The notes: a model not told the origin generated them from the letters alone. Shown: positions 28,184 through 38,793, counted from the first letter of the stretch. The stretch: DNA of 45,832 nucleotides from Bavariicoccus seileri WCC 4188 (GCF_000421665.1 NZ_ATXL01000017.1:1-45832), one strand, 5' to 3'. Program-made: numbers and translations.

Positions 28184-29605
28184 ATGAGTCAATTAGGATT
28201 AACTCCTAAAGAAGTCGTCACTTCTTTAGACAAGTACATTATAGGTCAAACTGAAGCTAAAAAAGCGATTGCTGTCGCATTACGGAACAGATATCGTAGA
28301 ATGCAACTCTCTGAAGAAATGAAGGAAGAAATAACCCCTAAGAATTTATTGATGATTGGACCCACTGGTGTCGGTAAAACTGAAATTGCGAGGAGACTAG
28401 CAACTTTGGTAGAAGCGCCATTTGTAAAAGTAGAAGCAACTAAGTTTACAGAGGTAGGTTATGTGGGAAGAGATGTTGAATCCATGATTCGTGACTTAGT
28501 TGAAAACAGCATCACTCTTGTCAAAAAAGATAAAAAAAATGAGTTAAGGGGCCAAGCGTTCAATAAAGCAGTTGATGCTGTCGTTAAAGCTTTAAAACCC
28601 GGAATCTTAAAAAAGAAACAAGCAAACAATAATGATTATATGAAGAATTTAAGTTCTTTGTTAAACCCTACAAATGGCCAAGCACTGGGGAATATTTTTA
28701 ATCAAGAATCAGAAGTTGAGGAAGTGACTCCTGAGATTGAAAAGAGTCGAACTGCTATCAGAGAACAAGTCTTGAGTGGTCAACTTGATCAACAAATGGT
28801 GACCATCGAAGTTGCAGAAAAAAGTCCAAGCTCTGTTGGAGGCAATCCAGCAATGGAACAAATGGAAAATTTACAAGACATGCTTGGCCAATTGACACCA
28901 AAGAAAAAGCATAAGCGTACAGTAAAAGTAAGTGATGCTTTAGAATTATTGACAGATGATTTTGCCGAAGAGCTGATCAACAAAGATGATGTTCATGCGG
29001 AAGCCTTGCATAAAGCTAGCCAAGAAGGGATTATCTTTATTGATGAGATCGATAAGATCACCTCAATGAGTCAACAAAGTGGTCAGGTGTCAAGAGAAGG
29101 TGTCCAACGGGATATTCTGCCGATTGTAGAGGGAAGTCAGGTTAAAACAAAATACGGCATGATTGATACTGATCATATCTTATTTATTGGGTCCGGAGCA
29201 TTTCACGTGTCAAAACCAAGTGACCTTATTCCTGAACTCCAAGGACGATTCCCAATACGGGTGGAATTGCATGATCTTTCTATCGAAGACTTTGAAAGAA
29301 TCCTGAAGGAACCAAAAAATGCACTAATTAAACAATACATTGCCTTACTAGAGACTGAGAATGTCACAATTACCTTTACAGCTGAAGGCGTTCACCGGAT
29401 TGCTGAAATGGCTTACCAGTTGAATAGTGAAACTGAAAATATTGGGGCTCGTCGGCTTCATACACTGCTTGAGAAATTATTGGAGGACCTGCTATTTGAA
29501 GCTCCAGATATGCAAATGGGAGAGATTACGATTTCACAACAGTTTGTCGATTCTGTTTTAGGCAAATTAGTAAATGATGATGACCTCAGCCACTATATCC
29601 TTTAA
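28184..29605 (+). CDS. hslU: HslU (ClpY) ATPase subunit
   Basis: A 473-residue AAA+ unfoldase that feeds HslV. N-terminal LTPKEVVTSLDKYIIGQTEAKKAIAVALRNRYRR, Walker A GPTGVGKTE (59-67), the GYVGRDVESMIRDLV pore loop, the inserted I-domain (about 110-235, rich in Lys and Gln), Walker B IIFIDEIDKI and a C-terminal ending in LSHYIL, the tail that docks into HslV. Start codon directly after the hslV stop. The I-domain is slightly longer than in E. coli (443 aa in total there). Confidence 0.98.
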   Translation: MSQLGLTPKEVVTSLDKYIIGQTEAKKAIAVALRNRYRRMQLSEEMKEEITPKNLLMIGPTGVGKTEIARRLATLVEAPFVKVEATKFTEVGYVGRDVESMIRDLVENSITLVKKDKKNELRGQAFNKAVDAVVKALKPGILKKKQANNNDYMKNLSSLLNPTNGQALGNIFNQESEVEEVTPEIEKSRTAIREQVLSGQLDQQMVTIEVAEKSPSSVGGNPAMEQMENLQDMLGQLTPKKKHKRTVKVSDALELLTDDFAEELINKDDVHAEALHKASQEGIIFIDEIDKITSMSQQSGQVSREGVQRDILPIVEGSQVKTKYGMIDTDHILFIGSGAFHVSKPSDLIPELQGRFPIRVELHDLSIEDFERILKEPKNALIKQYIALLETENVTITFTAEGVHRIAEMAYQLNSETENIGARRLHTLLEKLLEDLLFEAPDMQMGEITISQQFVDSVLGKLVNDDDLSHYIL

Positions 29606-29651
29606 GAGAAGTTTATAGAAAAGGTTAGCCAACATCCCTAATATGCACAAT

Positions 29652-29677
29652 AAAAGAGCTATTCTTATAGCTCTTTT
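29652..29677. terminator. Bidirectional terminator overlapping the end of plsY
   Basis: AAAAGAGCTAT (29652-29662) pairs with ATAGCTCTTTT (29667-29677) around four bases, with extra T on the plus side. The right arm holds the last codons of plsY on the minus strand, and the plsY stop codon lies at the loop. It ends both hslU and plsY transcripts. Confidence 0.85.
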
Positions 29678-30270
29678 TTGTATCCAAACCCAAATGGCAC
29701 TTTGCTTTCTGTACCATTGAAGATCCGTTTAATATTTGTACGGTGTCGGTAGATAATGAAAACATCCGCTAAAGAAACAATCATCGTTAAGAACCAATCG
29801 TCTTTAAAAACGATCGTTAGGACGATACCAATACTAATGGTCACGATACTACTCACTGAAACCATTCGTGTGAACCACAGTAGTACCAGAAAAATTACTA
29901 CTGCAGAAAGTGTTAACGTAGGAATGTAAGTCAGCATAACACCCGCCAAGGTGGCAACAGCTTTTCCTCCCTTGAAATGAGCAAAAACCGGATAGGTGTG
30001 ACCAATCATAGCAGCGAAACCGAAAATCAAAGGATGCCAGGTCGTTGGAGTATTCATAGCTAATAGCATGGCCAAACTTCCTTTTAGAAGATCCATTGCT
30101 AACACGATGATTCCTGCTTTTCTACCTAACACACGAAAAGTATTGGTCGTTCCCATGTTGCCACTGCCGAACTCTCTGATATCTAAATGGTAGAACCATT
30201 TTCCAATCCAATAGCCAGATGGTATCGATCCTAATAAATAATCAATTATAAAAACAATAATGTTGCTCAT
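29665..30270 (-). CDS. plsY: Glycerol-3-phosphate acyltransferase PlsY
   Basis: A 201-residue polytopic membrane enzyme that transfers acyl from acyl phosphate to glycerol-3-phosphate, the first step of phospholipid synthesis. Five or so hydrophobic helices; conserved loops are GSIPSGYWIG near residue 15, the FGSGNMGTTN motif at about 35-44, and HxYPVFAHFKGGKAVATLAG at about 91-110 (glycine-rich acyl-phosphate site). ATG follows AAGGAG. It is divergent from parE, a Firmicutes-wide neighbourhood. Acyl phosphate made with DegV/FakB-type proteins (as at 394-1239) would be a substrate. Confidence 0.96.
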   Translation of the reverse strand: MSNIIVFIIDYLLGSIPSGYWIGKWFYHLDIREFGSGNMGTTNTFRVLGRKAGIIVLAMDLLKGSLAMLLAMNTPTTWHPLIFGFAAMIGHTYPVFAHFKGGKAVATLAGVMLTYIPTLTLSAVVIFLVLLWFTRMVSVSSIVTISIGIVLTIVFKDDWFLTMIVSLADVFIIYRHRTNIKRIFNGTESKVPFGFGYKKEL

Positions 30271-30303
30271 ACTTACTCCTTCACTGTTAAGGTCATTGCT
30301 ATA

Positions 30304-30312
30304 ATTATAGCA
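30304..30312 (-). promoter_or_regulatory. Extended -10 promoter for plsY
   Basis: On the minus strand TGCTATAAT (TG-N-TATAAT), consensus -10, 34 bases ahead of the plsY start codon. Confidence 0.6.
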
Positions 30313-30324
30313 CGCATTGATGTA

Positions 30325-30354
30325 TTGAAAAACCCTAAGTAACTATGCTAGACT
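30325..30354 (+). promoter_or_regulatory. Candidate promoter for parE-parC
   Basis: TTGAAA (30325-30330), an 18-base spacer and TAGACT (30349-30354) with a TG-N extension. This would give a leader of about 125 bases before parE. A weaker option lies closer to the gene, around 30386-30415. Confidence 0.45.
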
Positions 30355-30484
30355 TTAACAGTATGAGAATTATGAGAACATAGGTTTGTACATCTGTAAA
30401 AACCGCGTCATCATTTATTCTTTAGAAAAAAGAACTAGTATATTCTATAAAAAATAGATCAATATGTAAGGTAGGAGATGTGTT

Positions 30485-32578
30485 ATGGCTGGTAAAAAAA
30501 ATTCATATAATGATGATGCCATTCAAATATTGGAGGGCTTAGAGGCTGTTCGTAAGAGGCCTGGTATGTATATAGGCTCTACAGACTCCCGTGGCTTACA
30601 TCATCTTGTTTATGAAATAGTGGACAATGCGGTTGATGAAGCATTGTCGGGGTACGCTGATCATATCAAGGTGACTATCAACAAAGATAATAGTATCTCA
30701 GTGAAAGACAATGGGCGTGGAATGCCAACAGGGATGCATAGATCAGGTATTCCCACAATACAGGTTATTTTCACCATCCTTCATGCTGGCGGAAAATTTG
30801 GACAAGGTGGCTATAAAACATCTGGTGGGTTGCACGGAGTTGGCGCTAGTGTCGTCAATGCTTTATCTGACTTTTTGATTGTTAAGGTTCACAGAGATGG
30901 CTACGAGTACACTCAAAAATTTAAAGATGGTGGAAAAATAGATGGGAAACTACAAAAGAAAGCCATTAAATCAAAAGATAGCGGGACTGAAGTTACTTTT
31001 CTACCCTCTAAATCGATTTTTAAAACCTTTAAATGGTCATATGAAACGTTAGCAGAACGTTTAAGAGAATCTTCTTTACTACTTAAAAATTTAACTATTC
31101 AAATCGATGACCAAATAGATGGGAAAGAGGAGACTTTTTTTTATAAGGATGGCATTAAAGAATTTGTGAGCTATCTGAATGAAGAAAAAGATGCCCTTAG
31201 TGATATAGTGTATTTTGATAGTAAACAAGACAATATCGAAGTAGAAGTAGCACTACAATATAACGATGGCTACTCTGATAACATTCTAAGTTTTGTCAAT
31301 AATGTCCGAACAAAAGATGGCGGTAGCCATGAAGTTGGTTTTAAAAGTGCCTTGACAAAATCTTTTAATGAGTATGCTAGACGAGTAGGAATCTTAAAGG
31401 ATAAAGACAAAAATTTAGAGGGTAGTGATGTCCGAGAAGGATTAACTGCCATTATTTCGTTACGTATCCCAGAAAATCTCCTACAATTTGAGGGTCAAAC
31501 AAAAGAAAAGTTAGGAACACCTGAAGCCCGTGCTGTCGTCGATCGCGTCGTTAGTGAACACTTGACCTATTTCTTCAATGAAACCGGAGAAGTCGCTCAG
31601 GAGCTAATTAGGAAGGCTCTGAGGGCAAAAGAAGCTCGCCTAGCCTCTCGAAAAGCAAGAGAAGAGTCTAGGCATGGGAAAAACTCAAAGAAAAGAGAGA
31701 CCTTGCTTTCTGGCAAACTAACGCCGGCTCAAAGTAAAAATGCCAAGAGAAATGAATTATTCTTAGTTGAGGGTGATTCTGCTGGTGGGTCTGCCAAACA
31801 AGGAAGAGACCGTAAATTTCAAGCAATCCTTCCGCTTAGAGGGAAGGTTATCAATACCGAAAAGGCTTCAATCACAGATATTTTAAAAAACGAAGAGATC
31901 AATACGATTATTTATACGATTGGTGCTGGTGTCGGGTCTGAGTTCAACCTATTAGACTGTGCCTATGACAAAATTATTATCATGACTGATGCTGATACAG
32001 ATGGCGCCCATATCCAAGTACTGTTGCTAACGTTCTTTTATCGTTACATGAAACCTTTGATAGAAGCTGGAAAAGTGTATTTAGCCTTACCGCCTTTATA
32101 TAAAGTCAGTAAAGGGACCGGGCGATCTCAAAAAATGATGTACGCTTGGACTGAAGATGAATTAAGAGAGGCCACTAAAAAAATTGGAAATGGCTATTTA
32201 ATTCAACGGTATAAAGGACTGGGTGAAATGAATGCTGATCAACTTTGGGAAACAACAATGGCACCTGAAACAAGAACCCTAGTCCGAATCACTCTAGATG
32301 ACCAAGTCCAAGCTGAACGACGTGTTAGCACATTGATGGGGAATAAAGTTGCTCCTAGAAGAAAATGGATTGAATCAAACGTTAAATTCCAACTTGGCGA
32401 AGATGTTAGCTTATTAGACCAAGTCAAAGATGACCAAGTGACGACTAAAAGTAGCCATGATGTCGTCGTTTCTAAGCATTCGACATCAAACAATCGTGTT
32501 GAAAGTGAATATCGTGATATCACTAAAATCAAAGATGACGGTCAAATGAGTTTTGACTTTTCTGATAAGGAGGGATAA
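30485..32578 (+). CDS. parE: DNA topoisomerase IV subunit B (ParE)
   Basis: A 697-residue type IIA ATPase subunit. GHKL ATPase domain (1-220) with RKRPGMYIGSTD, EIVDNAVDEALSG, KDNGRGMP and GGLHGVGASVVNALS; transducer domain; Toprim with LVEGDSAGGSAKQGRDR and DADTDGAHIQ; C-terminal KGLGEMNADQLWETTM. It is called ParE rather than GyrB from the plsY neighbourhood and the immediately following parC. The last 50 residues are a polar tail longer than in most ParE proteins. The quinolone-region residues look ordinary. Confidence 0.95.
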   Translation: MAGKKNSYNDDAIQILEGLEAVRKRPGMYIGSTDSRGLHHLVYEIVDNAVDEALSGYADHIKVTINKDNSISVKDNGRGMPTGMHRSGIPTIQVIFTILHAGGKFGQGGYKTSGGLHGVGASVVNALSDFLIVKVHRDGYEYTQKFKDGGKIDGKLQKKAIKSKDSGTEVTFLPSKSIFKTFKWSYETLAERLRESSLLLKNLTIQIDDQIDGKEETFFYKDGIKEFVSYLNEEKDALSDIVYFDSKQDNIEVEVALQYNDGYSDNILSFVNNVRTKDGGSHEVGFKSALTKSFNEYARRVGILKDKDKNLEGSDVREGLTAIISLRIPENLLQFEGQTKEKLGTPEARAVVDRVVSEHLTYFFNETGEVAQELIRKALRAKEARLASRKAREESRHGKNSKKRETLLSGKLTPAQSKNAKRNELFLVEGDSAGGSAKQGRDRKFQAILPLRGKVINTEKASITDILKNEEINTIIYTIGAGVGSEFNLLDCAYDKIIIMTDADTDGAHIQVLLLTFFYRYMKPLIEAGKVYLALPPLYKVSKGTGRSQKMMYAWTEDELREATKKIGNGYLIQRYKGLGEMNADQLWETTMAPETRTLVRITLDDQVQAERRVSTLMGNKVAPRRKWIESNVKFQLGEDVSLLDQVKDDQVTTKSSHDVVVSKHSTSNNRVESEYRDITKIKDDGQMSFDFSDKEG

Positions 32579-32580
32579 AG

Positions 32581-35034
32581 ATGAGCCATGATACCCAAAT
32601 AACAGAACTTCACCTTGCCGAAGTTATGGGTGAACGCTTTGGACGTTATTCAAAATACATTATTCAAGAACGGGCATTGCCAGATATAAGAGACGGTCTA
32701 AAACCGGTACAGAGAAGAATACTATTTGCCATGTATAGAGATCACAATACTTCAGATAAAGCATTTAGAAAATCTGCGAAAACTGTTGGGAATGTGATTG
32801 GTAACTACCATCCTCATGGCGATTCAAGCGTCTATGAAGCTATGGTACGAATGAGTCAGTACTGGAAATTGAACCATGAATTGATTGAGATGCATGGAAA
32901 TAACGGTTCCATGGATGGAGATCCACCAGCAGCTATGCGTTATACCGAAGCCAGACTCTCAAAGATATCCGGAGAACTGCTGAAGGATATCGATAAAAAA
33001 ACAGTTCCGCATGTTCTAAATTTTGATGATACTTTGGAAGAGCCAACCGTTTTACCTGCTGGATTTCCACAGTTATTGGTGAATGGCGCTACGGGCATCT
33101 CGGCCGGTTATGCTACCGATATTCCACCGCACAATTTAGCTGAGGTTATCGATGCAACCATCCAACTGATAGACCACCCTAAGACAACACTTAAAGACCT
33201 GCTAAAGATTATAAAGGGACCAGATTTTCCAACTGGAGGTATCATCCAAGGCAAAAAAGACCTATTACATGCCTACCAAACTGGTAAGGGAAAAGTCGTT
33301 CTGAGATCAAAGACACAGATTGAAGATTTAAAAGGGAAGAAACAGCAGATCGTAATTGATGAAATTCCCTATGAAATCAATAAGTCAAATCTAGTTAAAC
33401 GCATCGACTATATCCGGATTAACAAGCAAATAGAAGGTATTGCTGATGTTCGAGATGAATCGGACCGAAATGGCCTTAGAATTGTTATTGAGCTAAAGAA
33501 AGATGTCAATGCTGAAGGTGTCCTTCAATATTTGTTAAAGAAAACCGATCTGCAAGTGAACTATAATTTTAATATGGTAGCTATCAATGATCAAAAACCT
33601 GATCAAGTGGGTCTAATAGATATTTTATCAGCTTATATCACGTTTAAAGCTGATGTTATCCGTAAAAGAACACAATTCGAGTTACAAAAGGCTCAAACTA
33701 GGTTGCATATTGTTGATGGATTAATCAAAGCTCTTTCTATCCTCGATGAGGTCATTCAAACTATTCGCGATAGCGAAAATAAAAGTGATGCCAAAGTACA
33801 ACTCGTCAAACAATATGATTTCACGAATGAACAAGCTGAGGCAATCGTAACACTACAACTTTATCGTTTGACCAACACTGATATTACGGCATTACAAAGT
33901 GAAAGACTTGATCTCAATGAGAGTGTTGCTTATTTTGAAAGTATTTTAACGAATAGTAAGACCCTCCATAATATCATGAAGAAAGAATTACGTGATGTTA
34001 AAAAAACGTATCAACGGAATAGGTTGACTAGCATAGAAGATGAAGTGGAAGAACTAATCATTGATAAAGAAATTTTAGTCCCTGAAGAAGATGTCAAAGT
34101 CGTAATCACCGAGACCGGCTACTATAAGAGAACAACGCTAAGAAGTGCAATGGCATCAGCTGTGACGGATTTAGGACTAAAAGACGGCGACTATCCGATT
34201 TTTGTCAAAACTCTCTCAACGCTAGATAATCTCGTGTTATTTACGGATAAGGGGAATTATCTTTATATTCCGGTTCACGATCTTCCAGATTTAAAATGGA
34301 AGGAATTAGGATTACATCTGTCACAAAAATATTCATTGGAGCCAAATGAACGCGTCTTACTTGTAAGCACTGAAAAAGATCTTTCCGACGACACTGTATT
34401 ATTTTTAACACGTGAAGGGCAAGTTAAATTGACAGAAGGCAGCCAATTCTCTAGCTTTAGAGGTGATAAAGTTAAAAGCAGCAAAGCAATGAAATTAAAA
34501 ACTGCTTCAGATGTAATCACCACTGTCAGTCAGATTTCAAAAAAAGCAGAAAATTCAGACTTAGCTGTTATAACACATCGTGGACTCTGCCTACGATTCA
34601 ACATTAGTGAGATTCCAATTGTTGGGACTAATGCAAGCGGCGTCAAAGCTGCCAATCTAAAAAAAGACGATTTCATTGTTTCTGGCGTTGTTATTCCAAG
34701 TGATTCTAATCATGTGCCAGTAGTGATGCTTACTCAAAGAGGCTCTCTGAAAAAAATTGATATCACAACGATATCTAGGCTTTCAAGAGCCAAAAGGGGA
34801 CTAATGGTGCTGAAGGAATTAAAATCAGATCCACATCGTTTAATTGCAGCATTCCCGATTAATCAATCAACTGGAGGAGTAAGTCTGATTGTCAAACAGC
34901 AAGATGGTACCATTGAAATTGATACCAATGATCTGAATTATAGTACTCGGACATCAAATGGATCCTTTGTTGATGACTTAAAGGATAAACCAATTCTTTC
35001 AGTATCCGTTCGAGACACTTCCTTATTGGAATAA
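32581..35034 (+). CDS. parC: DNA topoisomerase IV subunit A (ParC)
   Basis: An 817-residue breakage-reunion subunit that decatenates chromosomes with ParE. The winged-helix region has [12 protein letters not shown] with Ser82 and Glu86, equivalent to the Ser80/Glu84 quinolone hot spots of staphylococcal GrlA, both in the sensitive form. Active-site Tyr121 is in [11 protein letters not shown] coiled-coil tower (about 360-470) and a C-terminal beta-propeller (about 495-805) follow. It starts two bases after parE, behind AAGGAGGG. A strong terminator follows. Confidence 0.96.
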   Translation: MSHDTQITELHLAEVMGERFGRYSKYIIQERALPDIRDGLKPVQRRILFAMYRDHNTSDKAFRKSAKTVGNVIGNYHPHGDSSVYEAMVRMSQYWKLNHELIEMHGNNGSMDGDPPAAMRYTEARLSKISGELLKDIDKKTVPHVLNFDDTLEEPTVLPAGFPQLLVNGATGISAGYATDIPPHNLAEVIDATIQLIDHPKTTLKDLLKIIKGPDFPTGGIIQGKKDLLHAYQTGKGKVVLRSKTQIEDLKGKKQQIVIDEIPYEINKSNLVKRIDYIRINKQIEGIADVRDESDRNGLRIVIELKKDVNAEGVLQYLLKKTDLQVNYNFNMVAINDQKPDQVGLIDILSAYITFKADVIRKRTQFELQKAQTRLHIVDGLIKALSILDEVIQTIRDSENKSDAKVQLVKQYDFTNEQAEAIVTLQLYRLTNTDITALQSERLDLNESVAYFESILTNSKTLHNIMKKELRDVKKTYQRNRLTSIEDEVEELIIDKEILVPEEDVKVVITETGYYKRTTLRSAMASAVTDLGLKDGDYPIFVKTLSTLDNLVLFTDKGNYLYIPVHDLPDLKWKELGLHLSQKYSLEPNERVLLVSTEKDLSDDTVLFLTREGQVKLTEGSQFSSFRGDKVKSSKAMKLKTASDVITTVSQISKKAENSDLAVITHRGLCLRFNISEIPIVGTNASGVKAANLKKDDFIVSGVVIPSDSNHVPVVMLTQRGSLKKIDITTISRLSRAKRGLMVLKELKSDPHRLIAAFPINQSTGGVSLIVKQQDGTIEIDTNDLNYSTRTSNGSFVDDLKDKPILSVSVRDTSLLE

Positions 35035-35071
35035 GAGAAAACGACATCTTCATTAATACGAGCTTCCCAGC

Positions 35072-35112
35072 GATAGAGAAACTGTTATATAAACAGTTTC
35101 TCTATCTGTTTT
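35072..35112 (+). terminator. Terminator of parE-parC
   Basis: A 15-bp perfect stem, GATAGAGAAACTGTT (35072-35086) with AACAGTTTCTCTATC (35092-35106), a 5-base loop, then TGTTTT. Confidence 0.9.
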
Positions 35113-35288
35113 ATTATTACAATATTACTAGTACAGCGGTCATGTTGAGCGATTCACTTCACCACTAGTTTTTCGTCCATCAAATCGGAATATACTAATA
35201 TAAATACCCTATTTAACAGTATTGTAAGCGTAAGTCAATATTTACGTTAATTTAATCACATAAAGTGCTTTCATATAACTTAGTGATG

Positions 35289-35297
35289 TGTTACACT
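35289..35297 (+). promoter_or_regulatory. Extended -10 promoter for pflB
   Basis: TGTTACACT (TG-N-TACACT), 53 bases ahead of the pflB ATG. No clear -35 box is seen (TTTCAT at 35269), suggesting an activated or extended -10 promoter. A loose match to the CcpA cre motif, TGTAAGCGTAAGTCA, lies upstream at 35223-35237 but has an extra base. Confidence 0.4.
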
Positions 35298-35309
35298 ATG
35301 TTTGTAGAA

Positions 35310-35327
35310 CTGTTACATTGTTAACAA
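35310..35327 (+). promoter_or_regulatory. Rex-like operator candidate at pflB
   Basis: CTGTTACATTGTTAACAA fits the Rex-type palindrome TTGTTAA-N4-TTAACAA at 12 of 14 specified bases. It lies just past the expected transcription start, a repressor position. Rex senses NADH/NAD and is known to control fermentation genes including pfl in Gram-positives. Inference only; a nested perfect palindrome ATTGTTAACAAT (35317-35328) is an alternative explanation. Confidence 0.45.
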
Positions 35328-35350
35328 TCTTAATTTTAAGGAGGAATAAA

Positions 35351-37582
35351 ATGGAAGCATGGAATGGGTTCAAAGGAGACGTTTGGCAAAAAGAAATCAA
35401 CGTCCGCGATTTTATTCAAAGAAACTATACAGAATATACAGGTGACGAAAGCTTTTTAGAAGGTCCTACAGAAGCAACTAAGGCTCTTTGGGATCAAGTC
35501 CTAGATCTTAATAAACAAGAACGTGACAACGGTGGCGTGTTGGATATGGATACTAAGATCGTATCAACCATCACTTCACACGGTCCAGGCTACTTGAATA
35601 AAGACAGCGAAAAAATCGTAGGCTTTCAAACTGATAAACCTTTTAAACGAAGCTTACAACCATTTGGTGGTATCAGAATGGCCGAGGATGCTCTCAAATC
35701 ATACGGCTATGAATTAGATCCTGAACTTTCTCATATCTTCAGAGATTGGCGCAAAACTCACAATCAAGGTGTTTTCGATGCCTATACTCCTGAAATGAGA
35801 AAAGCCCGTCATAACAAAGTTATTACAGGTTTACCTGACGCTTATGGTCGTGGTAGAATCATCGGTGATTATCGTCGTGTTGCTCTTTATGGCGTTGATC
35901 GCTTGATGGCTGAAAAGTTCAAAGACTGGAATAATATTGGCGATGGTACGATGACTGACGATGTTATTCGGTTGAGAGAAGAAGTATCTGAGCAATATAG
36001 AGCATTGGGCGAACTAAAAGAATTAGGCCAAATTTATGGTTACGATATTTCTAAACCAGCAACTAATGCTAGCGAAGCTTTCCAATGGACTTACTTTGCA
36101 TATCTAGCAGCCGTTAAAGAACAAAATGGTGCAGCAATGTCCTTAGGTCGTGTTTCAACATTTTTAGATATCTTTATTGAAAGAGATCTAAAAGCTGGCG
36201 TACTAACAGAAACAGATGTCCAAGAATTAGTCGATCATTTTGTCATGAAACTACGGTTAGTGAAATTTGCTCGTACACCAGATTACAATGAATTATTTTC
36301 TGGAGACCCAACTTGGGTAACTGAATCAATTGGTGGTATCGGCTTAGATGGTCGCTCTCTTGTAAGTAAGAATAGCTTCCGTTTCCTTCATACCTTAAAC
36401 AACTTAGGACCAGCTCCAGAACCAAACTTGACAGTATTATGGTCTCCACGCTTGCCTGAAGGATTCAAAAAATTCGCTGCACGAGTTTCAATTGAAACGT
36501 CTGCAATTCAATACGAAAATGATGAAGTTATGAGACCTGAATGGGGTGATGACTACGGTATTGCTTGTTGTGTATCTGCAATGAGAATTGGTAAACAAAT
36601 GCAATTCTTTGGTGCTCGTGTAAACCTTGCTAAATGTTTAGTTTACGCAATCAACGGTGGGGTAGACGAAATGTCTGGTCAACAAGTTGGTCCAGCATAC
36701 TCACCAATCACATCTGAATACCTTGATTACGACGAAGTAGTTGCCAAATTCACCCAAATGGAAGAATGGCTAGCTGGACTTTATGTCAATACTTTGAACG
36801 TTATCCATTACATGCACGATAAATATTCTTATGAAAGAATCCAAATGGCCTTGTATGATACAGATGTGTTCCGCACATTAGCAACTGGTATTGCTGGATT
36901 CTCAGTAGCTGTTGACTCATTGTCAGCAATCAAACATGCTAAAGTTAAAGTAATTCGCGATCCTGAAACTGGCTTGGCTACAGATTACGAAATCGAAGGC
37001 GATTACCCTAAATATGGTAATAATGATGATCGCGTAGATCAAATTGCTGTTGATCTTCTTAAAGGGTTCATCACTAAGGTCAGAAAACATCATGCTTACC
37101 GTGGATCTACTCCAACTACATCTATCCTTACAATCACTTCAAACGTCGTGTATGGTAAGAATACTGGTAACACACCAGACGGACGTAGAGCTGGCGAACC
37201 TTTTGCTCCAGGTGCTAATCCTCTACATGGTAGAGACACTCATGGCGCATTAGCAAGCTTGTCATCAGTAGCTAAATTGCCATATACTTATTCTCTAGAC
37301 GGTATCTCTAATACATTCTCTATCATTCCTAAAGCACTTGGTAAAGAATTAGATACTCAAGAAGAAAACTTAACAATGATGCTTGATGGTTATAGCAAAA
37401 AAGGTGGTCACCACTTAAATATCAACGTATTCAATAGAGATACTTTGCTAGATGCAATGGATCATCCAGAAAACTACCCTCAATTGACGATTCGTGTTTC
37501 TGGATACGCAGTTAACTTCATCAAGCTAAGTCGTGAACAACAAATGGATGTTATTAAACGGACGATGCATTCGTCAATGTAA
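35351..37582 (+). CDS. pflB: Formate acetyltransferase (pyruvate formate-lyase)
   Basis: A 743-residue glycyl-radical enzyme converting pyruvate and CoA to acetyl-CoA and formate under anaerobic conditions. Catalytic pair Cys406-Cys407 in GIACCVSAM; radical-bearing Gly718 in RVSGYAV near the C-terminus; N-terminal [21 protein letters not shown] is typical. ATG 35351 follows AAGGAGGAATAAA; the frame extends upstream to 35288, through the promoter, and is rejected. Codon use is visibly optimised compared with its neighbours (many GGT, GAA, GTT), fitting high expression. The activase gene follows after 92 bases. Confidence 0.98.
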   Translation: MEAWNGFKGDVWQKEINVRDFIQRNYTEYTGDESFLEGPTEATKALWDQVLDLNKQERDNGGVLDMDTKIVSTITSHGPGYLNKDSEKIVGFQTDKPFKRSLQPFGGIRMAEDALKSYGYELDPELSHIFRDWRKTHNQGVFDAYTPEMRKARHNKVITGLPDAYGRGRIIGDYRRVALYGVDRLMAEKFKDWNNIGDGTMTDDVIRLREEVSEQYRALGELKELGQIYGYDISKPATNASEAFQWTYFAYLAAVKEQNGAAMSLGRVSTFLDIFIERDLKAGVLTETDVQELVDHFVMKLRLVKFARTPDYNELFSGDPTWVTESIGGIGLDGRSLVSKNSFRFLHTLNNLGPAPEPNLTVLWSPRLPEGFKKFAARVSIETSAIQYENDEVMRPEWGDDYGIACCVSAMRIGKQMQFFGARVNLAKCLVYAINGGVDEMSGQQVGPAYSPITSEYLDYDEVVAKFTQMEEWLAGLYVNTLNVIHYMHDKYSYERIQMALYDTDVFRTLATGIAGFSVAVDSLSAIKHAKVKVIRDPETGLATDYEIEGDYPKYGNNDDRVDQIAVDLLKGFITKVRKHHAYRGSTPTTSILTITSNVVYGKNTGNTPDGRRAGEPFAPGANPLHGRDTHGALASLSSVAKLPYTYSLDGISNTFSIIPKALGKELDTQEENLTMMLDGYSKKGGHHLNINVFNRDTLLDAMDHPENYPQLTIRVSGYAVNFIKLSREQQMDVIKRTMHSSM

Positions 37583-37674
37583 TCGGATTTAATAATACTC
37601 GAATTTGGTTTTGGACGGCTACACTGATACAGGCTTAAAAATTTTAGAAGATTTATGGGATAGGAGCGATGAAG

Positions 37675-38439
37675 ATGTCAAAACCTACAATTGGTTATGT
37701 TCATTCCACTGAAAGTTTTGGTTCAGTGGATGGACCAGGCATCCGGTTTGTCTCATTCATGCAGGGATGTCGCATGAGGTGTGAATTTTGTCATAATCCA
37801 GATACGTGGAATATTGGCACTGGAACACCAATGAGCGCACGAGAACTGTTAGATGAGGCTTTAAAATACCGTGAGTTTTGGGGAAATAAAGGCGGTGTTA
37901 CTGTTAGTGGTGGCGAACCGTTACTCCAAATAGATTTCTTGATAGAGTATTTTAAATTAGCAAAGGAAGAGGGTGTCAATACAACACTTGATACCTGTGG
38001 TATGCCATTTACCTATGACGAACCATTCTTTAGTCGTTTTGAGGAGTTATTGACTTATACCGACCTGATTTTGCTAGATATCAAGCATATTCGCTCTGAA
38101 AACCATAAAAAAATCACTGGATGGCCTAATGAGAACATTTTAGAGCTTGCCCGTTACTTATCTGACAAGGAACAACCTGTTTGGATAAGACATGTCCTAG
38201 TACCAGAACGAAGTGATTTTGATGAACACTTGAAAGAACTAGGTGCTTTTGTCAAAACTCTACATAACGTTTACAAATTCGAGGTGCTACCTTACCATAC
38301 GATGGGTAAGTACAAATGGGAAAATATGGGTTTTAGGTATAAGTTAGAAGGTATTGAACCACCAACTGAAGAACGTGTTGAAAATGCCAAAAAGTTATTG
38401 GATACGGAGAGTTATCAAAAGTACGCTACAGTCCATTGA
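37675..38439 (+). CDS. pflA: Pyruvate formate-lyase activating enzyme
   Basis: A 254-residue radical SAM enzyme that installs the glycyl radical on PflB. The cluster motif is CRMRCEFC, with C32, C36 and C39; GGVTVSGGEPLLQ is the SAM-binding GGE motif, followed by TLDTCGMP and LLDIKH. ATG 37675 is used because TAGGAGC (37661-37667) is right for it; ATG 37669 would be only two bases away. It is cotranscribed with pflB or made from a weak promoter in the 92-base gap, where no clear terminator is seen. Confidence 0.97.
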   Translation: MSKPTIGYVHSTESFGSVDGPGIRFVSFMQGCRMRCEFCHNPDTWNIGTGTPMSARELLDEALKYREFWGNKGGVTVSGGEPLLQIDFLIEYFKLAKEEGVNTTLDTCGMPFTYDEPFFSRFEELLTYTDLILLDIKHIRSENHKKITGWPNENILELARYLSDKEQPVWIRHVLVPERSDFDEHLKELGAFVKTLHNVYKFEVLPYHTMGKYKWENMGFRYKLEGIEPPTEERVENAKKLLDTESYQKYATVH

Positions 38440-38486
38440 TAACAAATTATTAATAACTAATTATTGATGACTGATTATTGATGACA
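38431..38486 (+). repeat. 14-bp tandem repeat array directly behind pflA
   Basis: Three near-identical units, AATTATTAATAACT, AATTATTGATGACT and GATTATTGATGACA (38445-38486), preceded by a partial unit (38434-38444) that contains the pflA stop codon. A further related inverted copy (AATAATCATCAT) lies at 38503. Confidence 0.8.
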
Positions 38487-38543
38487 TACACGAATAATCA
38501 TCATGTGATTCATCAAGGCCTTCATTATCACTGACTGTCAGAT

Positions 38544-38610
38544 GCACATTTATCATTTAAAGAGATGAAACCATAAATGGTTGATATCTTAATGATAAAT
38601 GTGCTTTTTT
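38544..38610 (+). terminator. Unusually long terminator hairpin behind pflA
   Basis: A 14-bp perfect outer stem GCACATTTATCATT (38544-38557) with AATGATAAATGTGC (38591-38604), an inner stem near AACCAT/ATGGTT, and six T after it. The whole hairpin spans about 61 bases, and the region 38440-38793 otherwise holds no gene. Confidence 0.85.
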
Positions 38611-38793
38611 GTGCTTTATATTTTGGAGTATATCTTGCTTTTTACACTGAAAATCTCATTTTAATAGGCTTTTGAGCTAGCTGTACTCAAAAGTGACATA
38701 AACAGTCCTATATCACATAGACAATAGTTATCAAAAGACTTCGGTTGTGATAAACTAAAAGCAATATTGTAAGAATAGAAAGGGAAGATAAAG

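Noticed and set aside
32821-32838. Possible quinolone-resistance changes in parC
   Set aside because: Ser82 and Glu86, the usual sites of change, are in the sensitive form.
35288-35350. Longer pflB reading frame
   Set aside because: It would start within the promoter; ATG 35351 has a strong AAGGAGG and gives the conserved N-terminus.
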